Source: Gp1-AA133 sp963850425 (GTDB taxonomy: Bacteria; Acidobacteriota; Terriglobia; Terriglobales; Acidobacteriaceae). Taken from it: a stretch of DNA of 64,000 nt. This document shows, in pieces, positions 27,501 to 35,841 of the stretch. The notes under the pieces are model-generated. The model was not told the DNA's origin and did no database searches. It saw nothing but the letters and a program-made list of their open reading frames with translations. Numbering within the stretch: position 1 is the first letter of the stretch; each line of letters starts with the position of its first letter. Both the position numbers and the translations under genes were made by a program. Location: positions 170,515 through 234,514 of the forward strand of contig CAWKLF010000008.1 in the NCBI GenBank assembly GCA_963850425.1. The letters are read 5' to 3'.

Positions 27501-28261
27501 TCCGCGCGCTTCCGTCCGCCGCGTTCAAACACGCGCAACACATTCCCCGGTTGTGAAACCTCCCATCGTTGCAGCGGTTCGAGGAAGGGCAAAACACCTT
27601 TTTTCTCGATCTCTTCAGCCGTAGGAGCTGGAAACGTCATAAGCCGCCGCGGTCGCCCATCTTTCCCGTAGCTCTCGCCGAATTGTGGAGACTTCAATGG
27701 AAACGCACCGTTGTTGTAAAGCGCTGCTCCCCACAGCATGGCGCCATGAGTCATCATGCTGGTCTGCACCTTGCGGACCTCCGCCGAATGACACCCGCTA
27801 AGCCCGCAAGTCTTTTCTGCAACGCGAAGATCGCCAGGGTTCACAAAGCGCACATAGTCCCAATCCTCCCGTAGCCACTCGGTGTAGGCGCGCTCGGGAT
27901 TAGCCGGCGATGAAAGCAAAATCCTGGGCTGAGGATGGGCTCGCTTCTTGTCTCGTTCGTACTCGGCCGACTTGGGACTCCCTCCCTGGCTCACATGAAT
28001 CTCAGCATTGCCTCCGTGACAATCGATGCACCCCAGTCGCACCGTTCCCGTCGAATGCATAGTCGCGCTGTCGGTTGAGGTATGGCAGGTCACACATCCG
28101 CTGGATTTGCGATCCGCATCCGCCTGCGACTGCTGCAACAGAATGTTCTCGGGAGGAGGCTGCGATTGAGCGTGTCCCAAAGAGCACGCCGTAGCCAGGG
28201 CGCAATGCAACAAGGCGAGAACAATTATTTTCAAAGTTCGCGAAGCGGCGCTCAGGGACAC
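24515..28261 (-). CDS. Secreted ten-heme cytochrome c fused to LVIVD-repeat propeller
   Basis: About 1,248 residues from the chosen GTG at 28261. A signal peptide (IIVLALLHCALATACSLGHA) precedes ten heme motifs spread over about residues 55-767: CVTCH, CIDCH, a C-x4-CH (CGLSGCH), CSGCH, CMVCH, CIDCH, CVDCH, CYACH, CYGCH and CTDCH. From about 855 to 1200 there are six LVIVD-like repeats (for example YLYAAMGKGGLRVFDIAN, YAYVLCDRGLVVVDIDNP), expected to form a surface beta-propeller. The frame is open up to 28711, but that stretch has no secretion signal upstream of the one named and includes an interspersed repeat, so the longer start is rejected. It follows the outer-membrane barrel gene and is convergent with the decaheme operon. 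Confidence 0.85.
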   Translation of the reverse strand: MSLSAASRTLKIIVLALLHCALATACSLGHAQSQPPPENILLQQSQADADRKSSGCVTCHTSTDSATMHSTGTVRLGCIDCHGGNAEIHVSQGGSPKSAEYERDKKRAHPQPRILLSSPANPERAYTEWLREDWDYVRFVNPGDLRVAEKTCGLSGCHSAEVRKVQTSMMTHGAMLWGAALYNNGAFPLKSPQFGESYGKDGRPRRLMTFPAPTAEEIEKKGVLPFLEPLQRWEVSQPGNVLRVFERGGRKRAEIGNPDLEEDPGKPEIKLSERGFGTELRTDPVFLGLQKTRLLDPLLSFPGTNDHPGDYRASGCSGCHVVYANDRSKDHSGSSAEYGNLGQSATQDPTIPHGESGHPIRHQFTRSIPSSQCMVCHIHPGTNMVATYFGYTWWDNEMDGKYMWPMQQRHPKAEERSRIEARNPEGSAVRGLWSDVNFLEKTGTPEFNKKLEHTQFADFHSHGWIFRAAFKHDRKGTLLDSEDKPVAFNDAEKFNKAVHLKDIHLEKGMHCIDCHFEQDSHGNGKLYGETRNAVEIDCVDCHGTVQQKSTLITSGIAAPEHGTNLAALRTPWKERRFYWKEDHLYQRSMLDEHTEWEVVQVVDTITPGNQHYSEKSRLAKTIQQDGVSWGEVPTDQSELAHANSRMTCYACHSSWAPTCYGCHLSMTANQRTPMLHNEGLTTRNWTSYNFQVLRDDIYTLGIDGTVTGHRVAPVRSACAVVVSSQNSDRDWLYSQQQTISAEGFSGQAFSTFVPHTVRGRETKGCTDCHVSRAHDNNAWMAQLLLQGTGFMNFMGRYVFVADGKSGFETIAVTEHEEPPAVLGSDFQKIAYPENYKKHLEGDGKLREAYHHAGSEVLDVQARGEYLYAAMGKGGLRVFDIANVDNKDISERVVTAPVSPLGQRFYLPTKYAMAVASPTTLGVDPLRSHRKENEEQTIHLMYGFLYVADKYEGLVIVGNPDLKSKSPGVGTLLDGNPANNFLKRALAFNPNGILNGARRIAIAGTYAYVLCDRGLVVVDIDNPLQPKVTAEIGPPALLEPRGIAIQFRYAFVVDREGLKVLDVTALDQPKPLPGGQVAIDDARNLYVARTYAYVAAGRKGLAIVDVEHPESPKLDQIFNAGGRLQDSNDVKLGMVSSSLFAYVADGKNGLQVVQLFSPVDNPAFSGFSPRPTPKWIAGYRTRDAALAVSRGIDRDRAVDESGNQLAVFGRRGSRPFNQAEMERMYLRDGHLFTVTDDPPAAPGAQKASE

Positions 28262-28280
28262 ATTTTGGTTCAAGCACTTC

Positions 28281-28330
28281 TTCTCGCCCTTTGCGCATTC
28301 CTTAGCTTCCTTTGCCGTCAAGAGCTTTTT
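28281..28330. repeat. Interspersed repeat of the 'gacggcaaaggaagctaagg' kind
   Basis: Read on the minus strand, this 50-base tract contains CTTGACGGCAAAGGAAGC followed by TAAGGAATGCGCAAAGGGCG. It resembles short dispersed tracts seen in acidobacterial spacers and shares the gcgcaaagg/ttgac elements with the 47482-47634 spacer. It lies in the leader of the LVIVD cytochrome gene and, if translated, would give a Lys/Ala/Glu-rich stretch. Confidence 0.45.
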
Positions 28331-28460
28331 GTCCACGCCCGATGCGGAACCATTGAACGTCGCAGCCCCAGCGGACGAACTCCAGCCATTTACTCCGCCG
28401 AACATGACGCGGAACGATATTCTTGCCGCGGTCCTCTTGATCAGTGCGTGGACCATATTC

Positions 28461-30678
28461 CTAAAATTGAAATCGAACATTCCCGAACAACGAGAACAGC
28501 GTCTGACCGTTGTAGATTTGCTTAAGGCCTTCGGCTGGAACCAGTGCAGATGCCCCGCCTCGCACAACAATGTTCTCCGACAGAGGTGGCCGGTATTCAA
28601 CCCCGACTCCACAATCTGTTCCAATGCCGTGCTCGATCGGCCTCTGGAACAGCACCAATTCCAACGGTTCTGTCCGATCAAAACGCAAGTAGCTTGTGTT
28701 GGCGAAGGCACGCAACTTGGGCGTGAGATTAAAGTCAGCTCCCAGATTGAACACCATCACCCCAGGGTTGACGAAGTTGGCTTGCCCCTCTTCTTTATTG
28801 GAGCGCAAGTTCGGCAACAAACTTATGGGTGTGGTCAGCGCCAGGCCGGTCCCCGTCAACCGAATACCTTCGCTGTTCCAGAAGCTGAAGTCAGAGCCGC
28901 CGAAATGCGTGTCGTCAACAATGGAGTCGAACGCGTGAGCCGTACCGTCAGTCCGGGCCGCGCCTGACCGGTTGCTCGAGTCGCCCGACGCATAGAAAAA
29001 CGAGGCGCGGTATCGTGCCCAATCTTTGTCGATCGAAAGCTCGACGGCTCCCATGCGCGCGTTGATATCGACTCGACGACCGGCAAGCGTGTTGAAGTCG
29101 TCATGACCCAGCGCCTGGTAGAACGCATGGCTGACATTCAGACGTCCGATGTGGCCGTTGCTGGCCCATCCCACGTAATAGGCTCGAATCGGGTGTGTAC
29201 GAATTGTCCCGTTCACGACTGCCCCAATCGGAGCGGGCCGCACCAGGAAGCCGTTGTCGTCAAAGTGCACACCACCATCGTCGCGGTTGTAGTGGAAACT
29301 GAACTCGGTCGTGTACCCCTTGGCCAGGAAATCCTGCACGTAAACGTTGGCGACGTAGACTTGCTGATCCCGCTTTTGAAAGGTATTGAGCCCGCTGTTT
29401 GTGTTCTTCTCGAGAAAGTAGAACCACGCCAGGTTGTAAGCAATCCGGTTCGAGCGCAGATTTCCAAAAATACGAATGCCCGGCTGTTCTTCGGAAAATA
29501 GAAACCCACGGAAATCGCTCGTGAATTGCTGAATCCCTGCTCGAATCGAAACAAAATCGTAGTTTGGACTCAGGTCGCGCAACTTTGCTTCGACAAACGC
29601 CTCCTGCACCCCCACATGAGCATCGAAGCGATCCGTTCCCTTGCGCGGATCGATGTTGACGATTCCCCGTTCGCGCGCCTGCAGGAAATTCAAATTGACT
29701 TCCGGCGTAAAGCGAAACCGCAGATCCGCCGGCCGAAAGCTGGTGTCGCCTCGAAACAGGTCGAGCGAGAAACGCAAAGTTTCCGACGCAAGAAGCTTGT
29801 TCTCCCCGCCCAAAAAATCCGCTGCTGCCCGGATTCGCAGTGTCCACTCCGCTCGGTACCGGCAGCCGTCTCAAGTCCACGCCGGTCTGGCTCCTTCCAG
29901 TCACATTCAGAAACCAGCGCTGCCCGAAAATCGGATAGTCTCCTTTGAGCTTGTTGCGGTTGAAAGGGTCATACCAGCGACCCTTCACATAAGGCGCGTC
30001 CGACTGGGTTTCATAGCGGCGCCACTCGGGCATCGCGACGTCCCAACGGTCGGGAGCCGGTTCAAAGTTCGCAGAGTCGGGCGGAAGGGACTCGGTTGGC
30101 TGGAGGGACGCCGATTTCTCGGGTGCAGGATTTCTAAGGCCTGGATACGCACTCCCTTGGGGTGTCGGGCCAGCGGGTATCCGCGAGCCTCCGGGCACTC
30201 CGGAAACGCCTTTCGGTGGAGTGGCCGTCGTCCCTAAAGCCTTGATCTTCAACTCCAACACGACCAGACCGGCGGCACTCACTTGCACGCGTTCCACCAC
30301 CAGAGGCTCGTATCCCTCGCGCACTGTGCGAAGTTCATACGCATCGAGGGGCACATCCCGCAGGCGAAAAATTCCCTCTGCATCCGTCGTAGTTTCAAAA
30401 CTTGATCCGTTCGATAGTGAACGAATCTTCAGCGCAACGCCGGGAACAGCGCGATCCTCTTCGTCGCGCACCCGCCCTTGCAAGCTGGCCTTCGCCGGAG
30501 TGGAGCGCTCCGGAATGCGACGCGCCGGCGGAAGCTGGGCCGTCGAATAGTCGGGTTGTTGCCCGAGCACAGTGCCCAAGCCTGCCAGGGACACGCATAC
30601 CATTCGCAGTGACCACACTCCGATTCGCGCCCCAAGCCTTTGGGGCACACGCCCGCCCATCCGCACTTGTCCCACCAT
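28461..30678 (-). CDS. Outer-membrane beta-barrel with carboxypeptidase-regulatory domain, frame disrupted
   Basis: Two minus-strand frames form one protein of about 738 residues. The first (from 30678) has a signal peptide (VCVSLAGLGTVLG), a carboxypeptidase-regulatory-like beta domain (about 45-125), a Pro-rich linker, and the start of the barrel. The second (ending at 28461) has about 450 residues of alternating amphipathic strands and ends in FGNVRFQF, a typical barrel C-terminus with terminal Phe. No TonB plug is seen. The frames meet at a T6 run on the coding strand (29812-29817): five Ts would give a continuous GFLGGENKLL. The gene directly precedes the LVIVD decaheme cytochrome, so it may be the porin that houses it. 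Confidence 0.75.
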
Positions 30679-30836
30679 CCCGTTTGCAATGATGTTTCTT
30701 TTGGTACCACAGCGCTATCGTGGGTACAAGATAACTGCGTGGCAGGACTTTGGTTTGTCAACGGTACCGACTATCGAAACAGACGCTAGCCGCGTGCTTG
30801 CTAAACTTTTCTCAACCCACAAGGATGAGCACTCCT

Positions 30837-32372
30837 ATGCCTCAAGAAGCGAAATCAGAAGCTACTGAGCGAATCGGGCGCCCCGGCGACCCATGCGTCA
30901 TGGTGATTTTTGGCGCTTCGGGCGACCTTACTCGCCGCAAGCTGATTCCCGCTCTCTATAATCTGGGAAAAAATCATCTGCTGTCCCAGGAATTTGCGGT
31001 CGTCGGCGTTGCCAAGGATGCGATGTCCACCGACGATTTCCGCGCCAAGCTCAAGCAGGACCTCCAGCAATTCGCCGACGTGGAACTCGATGTCAAGCTG
31101 GAAGAGTGGTTCCAGAGCCGCATGTATTACCTTACCGGCGAATTCGGCAACGCGCAGACGTTCCAGCAACTGAAAGACCTGCTGGCGAAGATGGATACCG
31201 ATCACGGCACCCATCAGAACTATTTTTATTATCTCGCGATCTCCCCCGACTTCTTTGGACCTGTAGTCGAGCAACTGAGCTCCGCCGGCTTGATGTCCGA
31301 AGAAAATCAGCACTGGCGCCGCGTCATCGTCGAAAAGCCCTTTGGTCGCGATCTCGAATCCGCCAAGGCTCTGAACAAGCAACTCCTCAGCGTCGTCAGC
31401 GAGTCGCAAATCTACCGTATCGATCACTACCTGGGAAAAGAAACAGTTCAGAACATCATGGCGTTCCGTTTCGCCAATGGCATCTTCGAGCCCATCTGGA
31501 ACCGCCGCTACATCGATCACGTCCAGATTTCCGTGGCGGAAACGGTTGGGGTCGAGCAGCGCGGCGGTTACTACGACCATGCTGGCGCGCTGCGCGATAT
31601 GGTGCCAAACCACATCATGCAGCTCATCAGCCTCACGGCCATGGAACCTCCCATCTCGTTCCAGGCCGACGCCGTGCGCGACGAGCAGGCCAAGATCCTC
31701 CACGCCATCCAGCCCTTAAGCGCCGAAGACGTTCTTAGCCGCACAGTTCGCGGCCAGTATGGCGATGGCGAACTCCTCGGACAACATGTTCCCGGCTATC
31801 GCTCCGAGGCTGGCGTGCCCCCCGACTCACGAACTGAAACGTACGTGGCCATCAAGCTGCAGATCGACAACTGGCGCTGGGCCGGAGTTCCTTTTTACGT
31901 GCGCACCGGCAAGCGCATGCCCGCGCGCAGCACGCAGATCGTAATCCAGTTCCGCCAGGCTCCCTTCGTGTTGTTCCGAGACACCAGTGTCGAAAACCTC
32001 ATGCCCAATCAACTGGTGCTCCACATTCAGCCGGAGGAAGGTATCTCGCTGCGGTTCGCAGCCAAAACTCCCGGCCCGGTCATGCGCTTGGGGACGGTCG
32101 ACATGGACTTCAATTACACCGACTACTTCGGCAAACAGATTAGTACCGGCTACGAGCGCCTGCTGCATGACTGCATGGTGGGCGACGCGACATTATTCCA
32201 GCGCGCCGACATGGTAGAAGCGGGCTGGAGCGTCGTAAGTCCGATTCTCGATGTGTGGAAAGCTCTACCCCCGCGCAGCTTCCCCAATTACGCAGCCGGC
32301 ACCTGGGGGCCCAAAGAAGCTGAAGCGCTTCTTGAGCACGACGGCCGCCATTGGCGGAATTTTGAGAAGTAG
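30837..32372 (+). CDS. zwf: Glucose-6-phosphate 1-dehydrogenase
   Basis: A 511-residue NADP-linked G6PDH catalysing the first oxidative step of the pentose phosphate or Entner-Doudoroff route. Seen: the Rossmann motif IFGASGDLTRRKLIPALYNL, the EKPFGRDL block, and the active-site RIDHYLGKETVQN. ATG 30837 is chosen because AAGGA sits 11 bases upstream; ATG 30825 is in frame but touches that Shine-Dalgarno, and the open frame back to 30750 looks untranslated. No gnd, pgl or edd/eda gene is adjacent. It is divergent from the barrel gene and ends 2 bases from the convergent cyclase gene. Confidence 0.96.
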   Translation: MPQEAKSEATERIGRPGDPCVMVIFGASGDLTRRKLIPALYNLGKNHLLSQEFAVVGVAKDAMSTDDFRAKLKQDLQQFADVELDVKLEEWFQSRMYYLTGEFGNAQTFQQLKDLLAKMDTDHGTHQNYFYYLAISPDFFGPVVEQLSSAGLMSEENQHWRRVIVEKPFGRDLESAKALNKQLLSVVSESQIYRIDHYLGKETVQNIMAFRFANGIFEPIWNRRYIDHVQISVAETVGVEQRGGYYDHAGALRDMVPNHIMQLISLTAMEPPISFQADAVRDEQAKILHAIQPLSAEDVLSRTVRGQYGDGELLGQHVPGYRSEAGVPPDSRTETYVAIKLQIDNWRWAGVPFYVRTGKRMPARSTQIVIQFRQAPFVLFRDTSVENLMPNQLVLHIQPEEGISLRFAAKTPGPVMRLGTVDMDFNYTDYFGKQISTGYERLLHDCMVGDATLFQRADMVEAGWSVVSPILDVWKALPPRSFPNYAAGTWGPKEAEALLEHDGRHWRNFEK

Positions 32373-32374
32373 GA

Positions 32375-34732
32375 TTACTTCGACTTCATGACGTGTACGC
32401 CGTCCCAGCCAGTTTCCGGCGCATGTTCACGGAAGTCGAGCGCTCGCTGCAGGAAGATCTGTGTTGGCCCATCGTCAGGAAACGATGTCAGCAACGTTCC
32501 GAACTGAAGAACTGCCTCATTCCAATCCTGTTCACGATAGGCCGCCATTGCGCTGGCGAACTGTTCCAGCAGCACACTGTATTTCGCGTGATTTTCAGCG
32601 CCATCCAGTAGTTCGTAGATCGCCACTGGCTGCAACTTCCCCTTCACCCGAATTCGATCGAGATCTCTGCAGACAAACTGCTGTGCGACCTGGCGGTAAG
32701 TCCCTTCGCTGATCACAACGCGGACCCGGTACTGCTTGGTCATCCCTTCCAAACGCGACGCCAGGTTCACGTTGTCGCCCATGACCGTCCACGCCAGTCG
32801 CTTATCGGACCCCATGTTGCCCACGTTAACCGGACCCGTATTGAGCCCGATGCCAATCGAAATCGGTTTCCTACCTTCAGCTTTCCACTTTGCATTCAGC
32901 TTTTCAAGGCTGCGCGACATCTCCAGCGCGCAACTGCAGGCGCGGGTAGAGTGGTCGTCCTGGGGATAAGGCGAGCCCCAGAAAGCCATGATGGCATCGC
33001 CAATGTACTTGTCGAGCGTACCCAGATTTCGGAAAAGGACATCAGTCATCTCGCCGAGATATTCATTGAGCAAGTGAACCAGTTCATCGGCACTCAAGCC
33101 TTCGGAAAGCGCCGTGAAGTCGCGAATATCGCTGAACATCACAGTCAATTCTTTCGTCTCACCACCCGGACGAATGTACCTTTGCGGATCCTTCTCGATC
33201 AGCCCGATCACGCCCGGCGACAGATATTGTGAGAATGTCTTCCTGATCTTGCGCTTCTCGCGCTCCTCGAAAATCATGCGGAAGCTCGTGATGGCTGCGT
33301 AGTTCGCCACCAGCGTCGTAGCCGGTATCGCAAAACTCAGCCAGCTTCCCCAGCGCACGAAGCTGAAATAGACGAACCAGCCAAACGCCGCAAGAACGAG
33401 GATCAAAGCCACCGTCGAGTACAACGGCTTAACCTTCCCGAACCAGATTCCCATGCCAGTGCCGAACAGCAGGATGAACGCGATGTCGATCATCTCCTCG
33501 CGCGCGCCACGAGTCAGGAAGCTCCGTCCGGCTTCCCCGCTGTGCAGCAGGTTGTCGATAATGTTGGCATGCACCTCGACCCCCATGTACGCGTCGCCAT
33601 TCTGGAAGGGCGTAATCCGAAGATCGCCAATCGCCTTGGCGGTCGCCCCAAACAACACGATCTTGTTCTTGAACGCATCAGGGGGAGTAGAGCGCGAGAT
33701 CACATCCCACATGGAGTAGTGCGGATAGCTTCCATAAGGGCCGACATAGTTGATAATTGCCGTCCCATCGCGCGAGGGACGCAGGGGATGCGAGCCAAAT
33801 TGAATCCGCTCGAGCCCGTTTTCGGCGATATAGGCTGCGATCTCCTGATCGGGAATTTGCTCAAACTCACGCAATACCTGCATGGCGAGCGAGGGAAAGA
33901 AGTCCTGATCGCGATACCGCATAATCAAAAGCGCGTGCCGCAAGGTTCCATCCGGATCAGGATTAATATCGATGAAGCCATAGGATACAGCTGCTTCGGC
34001 AAGCTTCGTGATGTTCGCTTCGGCGCCCGCCGCCACTGTGCCGCCGCTATTCACCCAGGCCTGCGCCAGATCAAAGTCCTTGCCATCCTTCGATTTGACC
34101 TTCAGTACCTGGGGGAATGACTTCGCCCACACAATGTTGAAGTACTCTTCCTCGAGTTTGGGATTGGAGTTCTTGGCGCGCTCCGCATCAAGAAACAGAT
34201 GCCCTAAAACCACATTGCCAGAAGCCTTGAGTGAAGCGGCAAATGCGCCGTCCTGGTCGCTCTCGATCTTCAGGCGCTTGATCTCCTGATCAACACTGGA
34301 AGGAGCGGATGCGCCGAGGTTCGCCTGCAGCTTGTTTAGCGCCTGAGTTGCAGAATTGCTTTCCGGAGTCGGGAACGTGGCATCGAAGGCTACCACGCGC
34401 GCACCTTCTGCGCTGAGTCGCTTTACCAACTCGGCATACGCACGCCGAGGAAGCGGAAACGATCCCTCGTGCATCAGCGTCTTCTCATCGATGCCGACGA
34501 TGACAATTCGTTCGTCAGGCTTGCGCGATCCGCGCAGTTCGAACCGGGTGTCCAGCAGGCTTTGTTCTACGTTCTGAAGAAAGAGAAAGCCGGCACCACG
34601 ATTTCCGCCGATGCCGGCAAATGCAAACAGGAGCAATCCGCCCGCCGTAACCAGTAGTGCCAGAGCCACGTCAACCTGGCGAGTCGATATCCGGCTCAAC
34701 CACTGGGACCAGCGCTGCGAATTTGGCGTCAT
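32375..34732 (-). CDS. CHASE2-domain class III adenylate cyclase
   Basis: A 785-residue membrane receptor cyclase. Residues 20-43 form a first helix, followed by an extracytoplasmic CHASE2 sensor (about 55-410), three clustered helices (about 415-490), and a cytoplasmic class III cyclase domain from about 525. Catalytic features: metal-binding Asp in VMFSDIRDFTALSEG and GDAIMAFWG, the base-specifying Lys in LDKYIGD, and VMGDNVNLASRLEG supplying specifying Asp plus the transition-state Asn and Arg. Lys plus Asp favours ATP over GTP. The last 90 residues look TPR-like. It lies 74 bases downstream of the FecR gene on the same strand. Confidence 0.92.
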   Translation of the reverse strand: MTPNSQRWSQWLSRISTRQVDVALALLVTAGGLLLFAFAGIGGNRGAGFLFLQNVEQSLLDTRFELRGSRKPDERIVIVGIDEKTLMHEGSFPLPRRAYAELVKRLSAEGARVVAFDATFPTPESNSATQALNKLQANLGASAPSSVDQEIKRLKIESDQDGAFAASLKASGNVVLGHLFLDAERAKNSNPKLEEEYFNIVWAKSFPQVLKVKSKDGKDFDLAQAWVNSGGTVAAGAEANITKLAEAAVSYGFIDINPDPDGTLRHALLIMRYRDQDFFPSLAMQVLREFEQIPDQEIAAYIAENGLERIQFGSHPLRPSRDGTAIINYVGPYGSYPHYSMWDVISRSTPPDAFKNKIVLFGATAKAIGDLRITPFQNGDAYMGVEVHANIIDNLLHSGEAGRSFLTRGAREEMIDIAFILLFGTGMGIWFGKVKPLYSTVALILVLAAFGWFVYFSFVRWGSWLSFAIPATTLVANYAAITSFRMIFEEREKRKIRKTFSQYLSPGVIGLIEKDPQRYIRPGGETKELTVMFSDIRDFTALSEGLSADELVHLLNEYLGEMTDVLFRNLGTLDKYIGDAIMAFWGSPYPQDDHSTRACSCALEMSRSLEKLNAKWKAEGRKPISIGIGLNTGPVNVGNMGSDKRLAWTVMGDNVNLASRLEGMTKQYRVRVVISEGTYRQVAQQFVCRDLDRIRVKGKLQPVAIYELLDGAENHAKYSVLLEQFASAMAAYREQDWNEAVLQFGTLLTSFPDDGPTQIFLQRALDFREHAPETGWDGVHVMKSK

Positions 34733-34806
34733 GAAGTGCCCACCGGGGGGCTCAGTGATAAGGGTTCCGCGTACCTATTCAATTTCGACGATTTTGCTCT
34801 GCACAA

Positions 34807-35634
34807 TCATCCACACAGCTTGGGATTTGGATTGGTCTGGCAATTCGGGACTCGCGGCAAGGCCGATCCGCCGCTTGAATTCAGCTGCGTATATCCAACT
34901 GCCCATCCCGTAGCCGCCGCTCCGATACCGATGATCAGGTTGCGCACCAGGTGCGGATGCACCGAGGGCAGGGGCCCATCGGGCACGTTCGTATCGGTCA
35001 TGCTAGCCTGCAGTAGATCCGAAGACGCCGGATTGGATTGGAATCCCGCCGCAGCCAGGGCCGAGCTAATGACCACCATCTGGCCCTCAGATACGGCGAT
35101 CGAATTCGAACTTGCATCGGCCTGCCCTGAATTCTTCATGATCTTCGCATTGCCCGAGGGCGTGACCATGACTTTGCCGCGATAACAAATGACCGTGGTC
35201 CGGTCGGCATCGTAACCAACATAGAAGTCTGTCCCGACCACGCCGATCACCGCGTTCGGCGTCTTGATCTCAAATTTTCCGTTAGGCTGGGTGATTTTCA
35301 CGACCTTGCTGCGCACCTTGCCGAAATTCATTTCCAGCGATGTCTGTTGCGAAGCCGCATCGTGCTGCACCACGCGCAGCTCGCTGTTGGAGCCCACGCT
35401 CAGGATCGAACCGTCTTTCAAACCGGCGCGCAGACGGCCCGATTTCTGCGTCTGCAAAAGGTCGTTCCAATCCAGATCGTCTTTCACCTTGGCAGGCTTG
35501 GCATTTCGCGTCGCATCGGGCACAAGCGCATTGATCTGTCCTGCGTGGTCGCCCGAAGCCGACTGACAAACGGCCGGAAATGGCGAAAGTAGCAGGCAAA
35601 GTAGGGCCGCGGTCAATCGTTTATAGGTATTCAA
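34807..35634 (-). CDS. Secreted FecR-domain protein
   Basis: A 275-residue exported protein. The signal peptide (LTAALLCLLLSPFPAVC) is followed by a FecR-like beta-helix domain with the hallmark order RAGLKDGSILSVGSNSELRV, then KFEIKTPNAVIGVVGTDFYVGYD and a VEVTTPSG-like segment. A C-terminal hydrophobic stretch (LIIGIGAAATGWAVGY) could anchor it or fold back. It is upstream of the CHASE2 cyclase on the same strand, a recurring pairing that suggests FecR acts with the sensor in the periplasm. No sigma factor or TonB receptor is adjacent, so classical iron signalling is not indicated. Confidence 0.85.
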   Translation of the reverse strand: MNTYKRLTAALLCLLLSPFPAVCQSASGDHAGQINALVPDATRNAKPAKVKDDLDWNDLLQTQKSGRLRAGLKDGSILSVGSNSELRVVQHDAASQQTSLEMNFGKVRSKVVKITQPNGKFEIKTPNAVIGVVGTDFYVGYDADRTTVICYRGKVMVTPSGNAKIMKNSGQADASSNSIAVSEGQMVVISSALAAAGFQSNPASSDLLQASMTDTNVPDGPLPSVHPHLVRNLIIGIGAAATGWAVGYTQLNSSGGSALPRVPNCQTNPNPKLCG

Positions 35635-35841
35635 GTGAGGTTCTCCCCTAGTTCTCAGGAAATGATTGAGGTCTGAGCGAATTCTGCCAGAGTGACAGGG
35701 ATTGTCAACGTTACGAGGCGGCGGGATTAATCAATCTGGTTACACGAAAGTCGCAGCACTGTCGTTCTCGACCGCAACCCATATTACATTCGGAATGCGA
35801 TAAGTTTCTCGCTGAGACATCGTGATCTTGTGTCGCCCTGA

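Noticed and set aside
29800..29830. Programmed -1 ribosomal frameshift on T6
   Set aside because: The second frame is reached by skipping one base (+1), not by slipping back; a -1 slip leads to the wrong frame.
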